Shown: positions 33,600 to 45,667 of the stretch, one piece after another
Layout of the letters: each line of letters begins with the position of its first letter
Position numbering within the stretch: the first letter of the stretch is position 1
From: Patella vulgata
Taxonomy: Eukaryota; Mollusca; Gastropoda; Patellidae
DNA length: 64,000 bases
Assembly: GCF_932274485.2 (NCBI RefSeq)
Contig: NC_065882.2
Coordinates: 38,224,593-38,288,592 of the forward strand
Reading direction: 5' to 3'
The notes under the pieces: model-generated
Database searches by the model: none
What the model was told of the DNA's origin: nothing
The model's input: the letters and a program-made list of their open reading frames with translations, nothing else
Made by a program: the position numbers and the translations under genes

Positions 33600-36500
33600 A
33601 AACAATTTGTAAACGATCAGGTGATAAGCTCATGAAATCAGATGGTAGTAGAGACTTCGCCAAATCTGCTCGGAACTGTGGAGTAGAAGCTACTGGGTGT
33701 TGCTGAGACATGACGTAGTCGGTATACCGGGCTGGTTGTCTTCTCTCTCTCTCCGATCTTCTGGGAGTAGGATCTTCTGGCAAGTGTGATTCCTCTGATG
33801 TCTCTGAATCTGAGACTGATGCTTCAGGCCTAACTGCATCATCTTGATGTGAAATATCAAGCTCAGGTTCTACCACATCCTCTATGACCTGTGTGGGGAT
33901 CACGTGGCTAAGTGGGTAAGACGCTAGCTCGCTAGCCTGGTGGTCGGGTGTTCGATCCCTGCATTGGCCGAGAAAGTTCATCCAGATTTTCCGGCGTGGT
34001 TCTCCCTTGTCAGTGATGCAGGATGGAGGGGCTGACAAGGAAAGCTGTCTAGTCGTTCGGATGGGACGAAAAACCGAGGTCCCGTGTACACATTGGCGTG
34101 CACGTAAAAGATCCCTAGGCAGTTGGAATTCGATATAAGAGTAGGCCGTAGTGCCGCTGCCCGGGCAAAATTTCCCTCATAGCACACTGTATGGCGTATG
34201 CCCGTCTTCATTAGCCCAGGTTAGGAGCAGAACAGTAGGACGTTAAACCCCATTTCATTTCATTTCTATGACCTGTGACTCTGCTGGGCAAGCTGGGTGC
34301 AGAAAACTGCACTTTCCACCAGATACACAAGCTCATCTTCTTCACTCTCTGCCTCTTCCGGTTCCTTGATTTCTGTTTCTGTCACCTTTGGTGGTTGAAA
34401 TTTCCTTGGCTTTGGTGTTGGACCCCTATTGATTGGTTCGATCGCTGGGAGACTGCTGATGGGTAAAAGGTGGTTACGGTGGAGAGTTCTCTTTCGGTTG
34501 CCTCCTAATTCCTGCAGCTCGTACACTGGAATGTCTTGATTTGGTCTTCTGAGGATCTTGTATGGCTTGTCCTCCCACTTATCAGCTATCTTATGTCTGC
34601 CCTCCTTAAATGCTAACCTCTTTACTAAAACGGTATCGCCAGGCTCCAAAGTGTTAGTTCTGGCTCGTAGATTGTAACGCTTCCGTTGTTCCTACTGTGT
34701 ATCATCCACAAGGGCTGAAGCGGTTAGGTACGCGTACTCCAGTTTCTCCTTCAGGGATTCTACGTAGGCGTTGTAGCTTTTTATGGCCTCTTTACGCCCC
34801 ACGAGTCCAAGCATAACGTCTACCGCCAATGTCGGTTTCCTACCAAACATCAACTCATACGGAGAATACCCTGTCGAAGAATGCCTGGTACAGTTGTACG
34901 CATACACCATAGGTGCAATGTAAGTTTTCCAATTAGACTTCTGTTCAGGATGCAGGGTACCTAACATGTTGAGCAAAGTCCGATTGAATCGCTCACATTG
35001 ACCATTCCCTTGTGGATGATATGTTGTGGTTCGCGATTTTTCCATTCTAGTAAGTTGACACAGCTCTCTTATGACACGTCCCTCAAACTGCTGACCCTGA
35101 TCGCTATGTATCCTTTGGGGAATTCCATAGTGAACGACAAAGTTTTCGAAAAATGCCTTGGCTGTTGTCTTGGCTGTAGTATTTCTTACTGGAACAGCTT
35201 GCGTGTACTTGGTGAAGTGATCGGTGATGACGAGAATACTGTCATAGCCTCCACGAGATTCCTCCACACACATGTAATCCATACACACCAGTTCTAGCGG
35301 TTGACACGATGTAATGTTAATCAGTGCACAGGTTGATGGTACAGATTTCCTCCTGATGCAGCGAGAACAGTTCTTTATGTAGCTTTCTATGTCAGATGTC
35401 ATCTTCGGCCAGTAAAAACGTTCTCGAGCTTGACCAATAGTTCTGTCCCTGCCTTGGTGTCCCATATCGTCATGGATTCCTACCATCGCCAGATTCCTGT
35501 AAGCCTTTGGAAGCACCAGCTGAAAAGTCTCTACTCCTGATACATGGCTGCGTCTATACAATACACCAGACTGTAGAACGAAGTGTTCAAAATCCCTGTA
35601 TATAGCAGATTCTTCAGGTGAGTAGTTACGTCGCTTAGCTGGTCTACCTTCTGGAATATCATGGTGTAACTGGGCTAATAATGGATCTTCCTTCTGTTTC
35701 TTCTCCCATTCATCGTCTCTCACAATAGGTGTTGTAGATGCCGTTGTAGCTGGTGTTGCTTGGTGAGACATGCTAATGGTTTGTATAAATCCATCTTCTA
35801 GGTCAATGTTCTTCAAAGCACCAATTACATCAGAGTCTATTTCTTCAAAATCTGGTTGTGTCGTTCTGCTCAGGGCATCCGCATCTATATTCTTCTTTCC
35901 CGCACGGTAATAGATGGTAAAGTTGTAGTTGGTTAAAGCAGCTAACCAACGGTGTCCTGTGGCATCTAACTTCGCCGTGGTCAAGATATAAGTCAGAGGA
36001 TTGTTGTCTGTGTACACTGTGAAGGTGTTATTGAACAGGTACTGATGAAATTTCTCTGTCACTGCCCACTTTAAAGCAAGAAACTCCAACTTATTCGCAG
36101 GGTAATTATTTTCTGATCTTGACAGACTTTTACTGGCGTAGGCAATCACTTTCTCCGTGTCATCCTTCTTCTAGTAAAGTATAGCACCTAAACCATGTCC
36201 ATTAGCGTCAGTGTGAAGAATAAATGGTTGAGAAAAATCTGCATATGCCAGGACTGGTGGTTCCACAAGAGATCTTCTCCCCATTTCCATTTATTGGTCT
36301 CTTTGTCCTTAGCTGCTCTCCCCCTCTTCTTTTTAGTTGGACCTCCAACTAGCAATTCGTTAAGTGGTTTTGCTGTCTTGGAAAAATCCTTAATGAACCT
36401 CCTGTAGTATCCTACAAAGCCGAGGAAACGTCTCAGTTCATCTGTATTGGTGGGAGTTGGCCAAGAAGTTACCTTGTTTGTCTTCTTCGGGTCAGTACAT

Positions 36501-38050
36501 ACACCCTCTGCTGAAACGATGTGACCTAAATACCTTACCTTTTCTTTGAAAAACTCACATTCCTTGGGTGATAGCTTGATTCCATGTTCCGCTAGTTTAC
36601 CAAATACTTGGGATACCTCTCGATGTGTTCTTCATAGGTCTTGCTGAAGATGATTAAATCGTCTATGAAAATGGCACAGATCTTCCAATTCAGGTCTCCT
36701 AGGCAATCTTGCATAAGTCGTTGGTAAGACGCTGGCGCATTGGTAAGCCCAAAAGGAAGTCTTTTGTACTCATAAAATCCTAATGGTCCCACAGTGAAAG
36801 CTGTCTTTGGTATATCTTCTTCCTTTATACTGACTTGGTGGTAACCAGACTTCATGTCAACTACAGAGAAATACTGCGATCCCACTAGGTTATCCAACAT
36901 CTCCTCTATGCGTGGTAATGCATAGGCATCACGAACGGTCTACACACATACGAAGCGATGAGTCTTTCTTCCGGGCTAGAACTATAGGTGACGCATAAGG
37001 ACTGCAACTTCGTCTTATAATACCAGCTTCCATCAATTCCTGGAGATGATCTTTAACCTCTTCATACATTGCAGGTGGTATTCGCCGATGAGGTTGCTTG
37101 AACGGAACATCGTCAGTAAGATTGATCTTATGTTTCACCAAACTGATGCTACCAATGTCGTTGTCTCCTTGAGAAAATATGTCTGACCAACCAAGAAGAT
37201 AGTTCTTGAAAGACTTGAGCTGTTCTTCAGTTAAGGCTGATGATGAAAGATCGATGTTATCAAGAAATGTACCAGTACTAGATGTTTCATTGGTAGATGT
37301 GGTTGGTAAAATACTGTTAACCGATGCCTTTCTCGCCAAGTCAACTATCTGTAACTCACAGAGGATGGTATGAGGATAAATCCTAACTGGTGTCAATGAC
37401 AGATTGGATAACTGCACAACCACTTCTTTCCCCTCTTCATCAGGATACACCTCTAAAACTGTAGGTGTCACTTCTACTGAAGATGGTATCAGCGAATCAG
37501 GTGACCGCTGAAAAAGCAAGCGTTGACGACGAGTTATTTTCAGGCTGTCAATCTTTCCAATTAGGCAGATGGATCGGTTGCTGCTCAGCACAATTGATGA
37601 ATCCTCTGTACATTTGACTATTCCTGCACAGTTCTTGTGTTCTTTCTCTTGTACCTGCATACATCTGAATGTCATTGTCATTGTTGGTTTAACATAGGCT
37701 TCAAAACGTTGGTTCCTACTAGAGCTGGTGTATTGCTGTGGAATGGCGTATCAGGAACAACAAGAAACAAACAATCGATGGTCTTTGACTTTAAACTAGG
37801 TATCTGTATTGCTACAGAAACGCATCCTAAATATGGCAAAGTATGTCCTCCTGCACCTTCTATCACTATCAGCTGGTCAAGTGGAGTTAAAAAACAATCC
37901 TCTGACTTAAGGTGTTTCTCAAAAAATGACAGGCATACTGTAGAGATGGTAGATCCTGTATCTAATAACCCGGAACATACTTTATTGTTTAATTTAATGA
38001 CTGTGGTATTACTGTGTCCAATAACATTCTTGGGACTTAAAATATTCATG
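33600..38050 (-). pseudogene. gypsy C pol region (protease, RT, RNase H, integrase)
   Basis: Domains in order along the minus strand: aspartic protease near 38000 (GLLDTGSTISTV), RT with RKKDSSLRMCVD, the ADMKSGYHQV-like VVDMKSGYHQV, LPFGLTNAPASYQRLMQD and AIFIDDLIIFS (catalytic Asp pair, near 36650), RNase H (VYTDNNPLTYILT near 36000), the integrase zinc-binding part (HDDMGHQGRDRTIGQARERF, CSRCIRRK), the DDE core with VCMDYM and HSDQGQQFEGRV, and a C-terminal tail ending with RRSERERRQPARY. All are standard for Ty3/gypsy. Fossil by the rule applied here; broken in several places. Confidence 0.9.
33894..34264 (+). mobile_element. full-length tRNA-derived SINE inserted in gypsy C
   Basis: The head contains RNA polymerase III box A TGGCTAAGTGGG at 33905-33916 and box B GTTCGATCC at 33950-33958, spaced as in a tRNA. 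The body has a conserved-looking central block (GTCGTTCGGATGGGACGAAA, CCGAGGTCCCGTGTAC) and the tail ends TTTCATTTCATTT-type. TCTATGACCTGTG is repeated at 33881-33893 and 34265-34277, a 13 bp target duplication. It must be younger than the LTR element. Invertebrate SINE superfamilies share such central domains, but I cannot say which one this is. Confidence 0.95.
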
Positions 38051-39216
38051 TCTTCTGGCTGTCCCTCGACAGAGACATCTTCTAGTTTAAATCAGGCAGT
38101 ATCATTCGGCAACCTAACGCGATATGACCCCATTCCCCACATCGGCGACATCTGTAATTGTCAGCTACAGGTGAAGGCTTCTGGCGCTGCTTTGACACTG
38201 TCGCAGGTTGATGACGTGAAGATGGTTTTGGTGTTGACATCTGAGATGGTGAAAAGAATGATGTTGGTTGTCTTTCCTTATCATTTTTCATCTCTTTCAT
38301 CTCCTTCTGCAAAGAGTGCACTGATGCAGTCAAGTTAGCTACCAGTGTTCGTAAATCCTCCTCTGCTGGTGGCTGCACCATCTTCATGTGGGATCTTAGA
38401 GCAGGCTTAGGAGTAGGTGTTGAGGCTATGACAGTATCTCGCTCTATCCGACGCACCTCCTTTAGAAGATCTTCAAAATCAGTTATACGATCATACTTGT
38501 GGGCTGATCTGTCCTTTAAGTCCTGATGAAGTCCACTCCAAAACTTTGCACGAAGTTTCGAGTCAAAAGTATCTACATCAACTTCACCCTCTTCTCTGGC
38601 TCTGTCAAGAGGATCCTCAATTCTACAGGCCCACTTGGAAACAGTTTCATCTTGTGCTTGGCTGGTAGAGTAAAACTGGGATAGCAAACACTGGCCTTGC
38701 TGAACATCCCCAAACCTGCCTTCAAGTCTGTCAACCAAAGTTCTTGTAGAGACACTGTGACCTAAACGCATTGCTACTCGAGCTGCCTCACCTTTTAACG
38801 ATTTTGTAACTGCCATCTTGATGGAATCTGGACTGTGTTGACGATCTTTCAAAAGACTCATTACCTCAAATCTCCACAAGTCAAACGACGTATCCCCTTT
38901 ACTAGACAATCACCTGAAAAGGTTGATACACGAGGAAGTTGCGGGACAAAACGAAGTTTGTCAACTGGTGGTGTTGTTGGTGGAGGGGCAAAAACATTTT
39001 CTGTGGTGGCTGATGTATGTACATCTTCAGATGGTTCATCTTTTACCTTCCCCATAGACTTGAGATAACCGTACATCCAATCAATCAACTGTTCCGGCGA
39101 ATCTGTTTTAGGTTTAACGCCCATATCTGAAAACGCATCATTTAAAATTTGATGTTCTTCCTCAGACAAGGTACTATTAGGATTTTCATGAGATCCACCT
39201 GTTGCCATCTTGAAGA
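38050..39216 (-). pseudogene. gypsy C gag region
   Basis: The minus strand encodes a gag with MATGGSHENPNS near its start, a capsid-like middle (LWRFEVMSLLKDRQHSPDSI, ARVAMRLG, CLLSQFYSTSQAQDETVSKW) and a C-terminal CCHC knuckle (CRRCGEWGHIALGC). Such LTR-element gags are cousins of the domesticated Arc/PNMA families, but here it lies inside a full LTR element. Fossil part. Confidence 0.88.
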
Positions 39217-40863
39217 AAACACACAAAATAATCAAAATCTAAAACTAAAAATAAGAAAACAGACGCAATCCAACAATAAAATACACTAAGTTGTTGTTCC
39301 TTGAAGACGTAGTATGAAGTACACTATTACGTTGAAATCAGGAAAACAATAAACTCGAATGCTGGATATGTTCACCAATAATAAACTGTAAAATACATCA
39401 GTTGGTAATCAAACGACCAACTAAGAACAACACAATCACACTCAAATCAAAACGATATAAACTGAAAATGATTCCGAAACAAAATTCGAAATACCAAACT
39501 GACAAATAAGTCCCACAATCAATACACAAAACTATTCAGCAATGATATAAAAATTCAAACCCAACCCTAGGTATTAATCAAATAAATATTCTGAGTGCAG
39601 GTTGTTAGTTAGTGGTTAAGTGCAGTGGTATAAGACGGAAATGAAGACGGAAAAATACAGATCAGAGTAGGATATATACTTCAGAAGACAAAATCTTCCA
39701 TATAAATACAAGAAAATATACTTTTCAAATGTATAAGTATAAAATGAAAAGTCGAAACAATATAGACAATGAAGAAATATCAACACAACAAGAATGCTGA
39801 AAAATCAAAACATGAGAATAAATTCATACAAACTTAAGTCCAAACTTCAATACACAAAACTTTCAATCAATAATCAACTCAAATGTAAACAAAACCTTTG
39901 AACTCAAACACAATTTCAAAAACAGAAAATTTTCGAAGTTACAAATCCAAAAATCAAAATCCAAAATCTGAAAATCAAAATCCACAAATTGAAAGTAAAG
40001 ACCAAAGTTAAATTTACAAAGTCTGAACCTGAAAAAAAATACTAATTCTGAAAAAACAAAATGAATTCTGAAAACAATCACTAATTTTTAAACACCAATT
40101 TATGAGTACTGTATAAAGTTATTGAATGTCTGTAGTGTGTACTAATGTTTATTTCCTAATGTAAATGTAGAATATTGTTATTTTAAAACAAATCTGTATG
40201 CAAACTTACAGGAAGTGAATGAAATGGGTAAACAGGAAGTTGCTAATGTAGATGAATAGGAAGTAGTTAATGTAGGTTAACAGGAAGTAGCTATAAATAA
40301 ATATATGTCAACAGGAAGTTGAAAATGTAAACAAAATGGCTAAAGTTGTATGGACACAAAATTTCAAATGCTCTAATTTTCACTAAATAGCACTTAAATG
40401 CAAATAATATAGGTTTAATGAATACCTAGCAGAAAATATTATTTTCATATACTAATTAATATAGTAGGCTAATTACCTAATAATTCTAAATTTACTTAAG
40501 TAAACAAATATATATAATAAAGCTTATTGTAACTTGTAAGGGAGATAATTCACATATCAATACATATATGAAAATTAAATAGATTTTAACGAACCTTATA
40601 TAGATATCCTCATAATGATCCAAATATGAAACACAGAAATGAAAACACACAAATAAAGTTAATGTCACTGCACTACCACATACGATCCTTCAGGAGATTT
40701 CGCGAACGCGCACGTGTGTGAGCTCACTGTTGAGAAGATTCAATTCACACCATTACTGTTTTTTTCCATATACCATAAACCATTACTATTACATCTTATC
40801 GGACTCCAAATGTTGTACACCTTGTTAGGTTTCAACTGTTGTAGTCCCTTATCGGGCTCCAAA
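39217..40863 (-). other. gypsy C long leader and primer-site region
   Basis: About 1.65 kb of A-rich non-coding sequence between the 5' LTR and gag, with short CAAAATC/CTGAAAA repeats near 39940-40070. Next to the LTR the minus strand reads TTTGGAGCCCGATAAGGG, a candidate primer-binding site (TGG-initial). CTCCAAATGTTGTA occurs twice close to the LTR (near 40803 and 40857), so LTR-edge sequence is locally duplicated. Which tRNA would pair was not determined. Confidence 0.6.
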
Positions 40864-41409
40864 TGTTGTAGGGGGTCAAATTATCTATAAAACGACCACA
40901 CAAGGGTTCAGTTTCACAACAGTTTATTTAATATTCAGTAAAAAAAAAACCCAAGAAGGGGTTTTTAAATGGAAGTAGCCAGAGATTGGAATGAGGTGAA
41001 GTACCTTATACGCTCTCTTTAACTGTAAACAACAAATCTGTAGATAATATTGCTACTAATAAATACTATTACACATGATTGATGAAAATAACAATCGAAT
41101 CGACAAGAAACTCTAAATATAAAAATGATACCAAGGTTGGATGAAACATACAACCTTACTCTACCAAATTCTATCTAATAGTGACCAAGGTGATTTTACA
41201 AACAACTCCAAGAAACCTTCGGGTCAAAGGTGAAAATGAAACACCAGTGAGCAGGTTGAGTGAACTCTAACTCACTGTATACCTTTAAGAAGAGTGTATA
41301 GAACAGAACAGTTTAAAGATGCAGTGATGTGTAACATATTATCTAAGAGTAAATTAGAATTGTGACCATATTAAAATGTCCATACAATAAATAAAATTAC
41401 TCTACTACA
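40864..41409 (-). repeat. gypsy C 5' LTR
   Basis: 546 bp, about 98% identical to 32941-33489, differing by a short A/T-run change, a handful of substitutions and a 4-base indel. As the element is on the minus strand this is the 5' LTR. Confidence 0.95.
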
Positions 41410-41529
41410 CAGGTAACAGTCATTGTATTTAAGTGAGAATTTTTCGCAGCTTACACACTCGCTATAAATGCACTAACCAGTTTGTTTGTTGATGATTAAT
41501 TGTGATTAGTTTAGTTTTGTTTGTTTTCA

Positions 41530-44366
41530 ATACCGGTATGTTTAATTTTCTGACCAAGAAAGGTCTTCACATAGGACATTTAAATGTTTGTCATTTTATA
41601 AACAAAGCAGTGGAACTCAAATTACTTCTTGAAGAATTTGATATTTTTGGTTTCACTGAAACACATTGATCAGACTTTGGAAATGATGGTTCTATTATTT
41701 TCCCAGGTTTTCATTCACCATTTAGAAGAGATAAAACTACATTTAGTTCTACTGGCACTATGTTATATGTAAGAGAATCTATTAATTGTAAAAGGAGAAC
41801 TGATTTGGAACGCGATACTCTTGAAGTCATTTGGAATGGAATTACTATGAAAAAGACATCACCTATTTTAATATGTTGTTTATACAGAAATCCGGCATCT
41901 AATGTTAAATGGCATGATGAATTTAAATTAAGGATTGATTCTGCTTGGAATCAAGGAAGTAAACTGTTAGACAACAAAAATTCTTATTGAACGGATTCAC
42001 TCAATTTTTACAATTTAACTCAAATCATTTCTTCTCCAACCCGTGTTACAAATTCAACTTCTACGTTAATTGATCGCGTCATTGTATCTGCCCCAAACCA
42101 TATTATTGAAATTAAAGTGCCATGTTATTCTATATCAGACCACTTTCCAACTTGATTTACATTGTCCAAAAGAGGAGTACAGATCCCCAAAACAAAACAT
42201 ATATTATATGTTGCATACAGATCCTTTCGAAATTTCGTTGAAGATAATTACATGCATGACTTACGCTTAATTAACTTTGAAAATATGTACCTGATAAAGA
42301 ACCCAACAGGTGCTCTTTAAATTTGGTATTAGTTAGTAACTCCAATAATTGACCACCATGCTTCTATCAGACGTGTTAAGACCGCTATCAAACCTCATTG
42401 GCTCACTAGTGAAATTTTAAATTTAATGCGACAGCGTGATTTCCATAAAAGTAAGAAAAAGGACACCGAATATAAAAAATGTCGAAATCATTTAAAAATA
42501 ATGATTTGTCAGTCTAAATCAAAGTACCTCCAGGATCTGGTCGGAGATAACAAAAATTCTAAACAAATATGGAATGCATTAAACTCAGCAGCTAACAATA
42601 GTAATAGCAGTCCCCACATACCACTGGACAGCAATATAGTTAATAACTTCTTCTCTAACGTACGCGATAAAATACTTCATGCCCATACAGATAATATCCA
42701 TAGTAATAGAAGGCTTGATGATAATTTAAAAACCTATGTAAACTCTAAAGTAACCGATGGCGTATCTTGATGTGGTTAATTCCCTACAATAATTAGATGT
42801 TTTCAAAGCAGTCGGTCTTGATTAAATAAATCTACCTTTTCTTCGCTTAGGTGCTGTTCAACTTTCTGCTAGTCTCACGCACGGTTTTAACTTGTCAATA
42901 AATCATAACATGTACCCTTCTTTATTTAAACAAGATAAAGTTATTCCACTTTATAAAGGAGGTACCAAAGATGACCACAATAATTATAGGCCGATATCAA
43001 TTCTTCCAAATATACTGAGCGCCATGGAAAACGCATCACTTAGGTTTTTCGTATAACAAAATGATCCTGTAAACATATCTTATTTATTTTGCTTCTTATT
43101 GTGAACAATATTCAAATGGGAACACATCAATAACAACACATTTGTACACTTATGGGTGTTTAATCTGTAATCAACGTACAAAGTCAAAGGGGTCAAAACC
43201 AAAAGTACGACACATATGTCAGTAGCGCGTGTGTCCTCCACGGGCTCTTACGCACGCTGTGCAGCGACGTCGCATGGAATTTACCAATGTTTGAAAGAAG
43301 GCCTGGGGCAAATTGTTCCATTCTTGGACAAGAGCAGCTTCTAAAGTAGCAATGGTGTGCATCTGTAGTCTCCGATACAGACGGCGTCCAATCTCATCCC
43401 AGACATGTTCTATCGGTGCCATGTCCGGAGACATGGCTGGCCAGTCCAAGACATTGATGTTGTTAGCAGCCAGGTAGTCCATACTAAAACGGGCGGTATG
43501 CGGACGTGCATTATCCTGTTGGAAGTGCTGAAGTTGTGGGTGCGCTCGAAACATCGGAACAACAATTGGTTACAAGACATCATCAATATTAACGCGACCC
43601 CTACAAATGTGTAGGGCGGTCCGGTGATGAAATGTGAAGCCTCCCCACACCATTACACTTCCCCCACCCCATCGATTTGTTTCGAAGACGAAGCAGTCTG
43701 CAAGACGTTCCCCAAGACGTCTCCACACACGTTAACGGCAATCAGAGTCAAACAGCCTTAACAGATATTATTGAAAACATGTATGTTTATATTAACAACA
43801 ATTTCCTTTGTGGAGCAATATTCTTTGACTTTAAAAATACGTTCGACTTAGTAAATCATCACATTCTTATTGACAAATGTAAACATTTTAAATTTTCTAG
43901 AAAATCAATTCTCTTTCTAGAATCATATTTAAAAAACAGAAGTCAGTGCACGTCTGTTAATGGCATATTATCTGAGAATAAGGATCAATATGAGGACCCA
44001 TATTATTTGATACTTTTAAAAAGTATTTACCTTTATACCTATCCTCTAAAACTGACCTCTTTGCGGATGACATAACCGTCTACACCTATATGCCAATATA
44101 GTATTAGCCTGGTGTGATAAAAACCATATGAGATTAAATATATCGAAACTATGCTGATTACGACGCAACAAAAAAAAATTATCCTCCCTGCTACATTGAA
44201 TATTAAATTACGTAATGAACCATTAGAAGTCGTCTCCTCTGTAAAAAAATATTAGGTGTTTTTCTCAATCATAATCTAACTTCCTCAGTATGGGGCCGTT
44301 GTGACGCTAAATCTCTTGATCGTCTTTCTCGGCAGCAAATAATGACCTTAAAATTAATCTTAGATG
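41530..44366 (+). mobile_element. LINE (CR1/Jockey-like), plus strand, interrupted by Tc1 debris
   Basis: A non-LTR element with endonuclease then RT. The endonuclease starts near 41541 (HIGHLNVCHFINKAVELKLL, then TETH), continues with LICCLYRNPASN and has a SDHFP motif near 42140. A linker follows (PHWLTSEILNL near 42400; QIWNALNSAANNSNS). RT motifs are VIPLYKGGTKDDHNNYRPIS near 42945-43005, FFDFKNTFDLVNHHIL near 43820-43870 with the first catalytic Asp, FADDITVYT at 44060-44086, and LGVFLNHNLT near 44260. Several stops and frameshifts are present (for example TETH is followed by TGA), so it is dead. The 3' end merges with the next LINE at about 44366; a poly-A or simple tail is not seen. 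Confidence 0.82.
43060..43735 (-). mobile_element. Tc1-type transposase fragment inserted in the LINE RT
   Basis: The minus strand encodes the C-terminal half of a Tc1/mariner transposase. GGGSVMVWGGFTFHHRTAL lies near 43670-43620; the 43554-43219 frame has FQQDNARPHTARFSMDYLA with the second catalytic Asp, DWPAMSPDMAPIEHVWDEIG with the DDE/D third-acid region (IEHVWDE), and RRRCTACVRARGGHTRY. This is DD34E-type spacing by motif. The N-terminal DNA-binding half is missing and one frame change lies near 43555-43575. No terminal inverted repeats or TA duplication were found, so the boundaries are approximate. The LINE RT resumes at about 43736. Confidence 0.85.
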
Positions 44367-44449
44367 TGAATAAATGAATGAATGAAATGTTGTTTAATGG
44401 CACATAAGCTCCAACCGGGATATATTGCGCCAAACATACGGTGATTATT

Positions 44450-45625
44450 TTGAGACAGACTAAATTATATCACAGAACAAATTACATGCATAAATAAAAT
44501 CAATATCACATGCGTTAAAAAGTATGACCAATGCGAGAGCGACACAAAACAACTTCATCTCTCCTGTTAGACCTGTAGGAGCTTGGCCAGTCTCCTAAGA
44601 CAAGCTTAATGTGAAGAAGTTTGTTTATGTCTGTAAAACCCAAGACCATTGCCAGCGGTCATAAATAAAATGATTAATACATGTTTTAAAATCTTTATAT
44701 GGTATTAAAATATTTGATAGGGAAAGATCTAAAGCAGCTTTGGCAGCTAAATGTGCTTGATCATTTCCCCTTATATCAACGTGACTGGGGAGCTAGCAAA
44801 AGACGACGTCTTTGCCGTTGAACTCGTGTGATAGTAGCAGGCGATAAACATCTGCTACTAATGGGTGTTCAAGCTGTTTATTGTTAATTGCTTGAAGGGA
44901 GGACAGAGAATCAGTAAAGATGATATGGTTTAAGGATGAAGAGAATTGAACGAACTCCAAGGCCTGAAGAATGGCCTGGAACTCAGCTGTAAATATTGAA
45001 GCAGCAGGTGAAAGACACACAGAAATAGTCTCGGATGGCATCACGGTAGCCGAAGCTACCCGATCACCATCTTTAGAACCATCTGTGTAAATAGGAGCAT
45101 AATCACCATACTTAGACCTTAATTCTCTAAACAGAGATTGGAAAACCGTAGAGCTAGTATCTTTCTTTTTATGTTGAGTAAGATCAAAATCGATCTTTGG
45201 GGGAGATATAGCCCACGGTGGGGTAATAAAGAAAGGGGTATTCGCAATACTGTTAAGGCTGATACCAGCCTCAGACAAAAGGGGTTGTATGCGAATACCA
45301 AATGGTGGAATAACTTTAGTCTTGAGCAGATATAGATGCTCGTGATATGATCTAAATATGGTGTTAAAGAGATGCGATTTGGAAGAGATGCGATTTTCGT
45401 AGCATACTGCAGGGCCAGTTTATCACTTCTGTTGTGCAATGAGGGCCCATGCGCCTCGACGTACAAACTGTTCACTGGAGATGTACGAAAGGCTTCTAAA
45501 CTGATTCTAAGTCCCTGATTGTGTATGGTGTCGAGGTCGTTGAGATAAGACTCGCGGGCAGACCCATACACAATATACACATAATCGAGTTTTGATCTTA
45601 TGAGTGCTCGATATAATCTGAGCAA
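44450..45625 (-). pseudogene. I-type LINE RT connection and RNase H
   Basis: The connection domain (45625-45119) has RLYRALIRSKLDYVYIVYGS. RNase H follows (45278-44793) with APIYTDGSK (first Asp), FTAEFQAI (Glu), IIFTDSLSS (second Asp); the last His motif, PSHVDIRGND, lies just beyond a frame change near 44795, followed by decayed sequence to the 3' end. RNase H is the defining domain of the I group; in vivo it degrades the RNA strand after cDNA synthesis. Confidence 0.82.
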
Positions 45626-45667
45626 GACCTTGCGGTCTGCCCCCCAGTCAGTATTTGATAAGACTCT

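Larger units (their letters stand above)
32941..41409 (-). mobile_element. Ty3/gypsy LTR retrotransposon C, complete-looking, with SINE inside
   Basis: An 8.47 kb element (including a 371 bp SINE) bounded by two LTRs that begin TGTTGTAGGGGG and end ACTCTACTACA. CAGG flanks it on both sides (32937-32940 and 41410-41413), a 4 bp target duplication. The minus strand carries a leader, gag, protease, RT, RNase H and integrase in Ty3/gypsy order, with a purine-rich tract at 33490-33503 beside the 3' LTR and a TGG-initial candidate primer site next to the 5' LTR. The LTRs differ at about nine bases plus two small indels out of ~547 (about 98% identical), so insertion is recent in relative terms. It looks structurally whole but its coding region is broken in a few places, including by the SINE. 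Confidence 0.93.

Noticed and set aside
33905-33960. Possible tRNA gene (boxes A and B with tRNA-like spacing)
   Set aside because: It is the head of a SINE with a target-site duplication; no full cloverleaf follows.
43677-43760. Independent start codon for an RT protein at 43677
   Set aside because: Its first codons are antisense Tc1 sequence; the LINE RT resumes only at about 43736.
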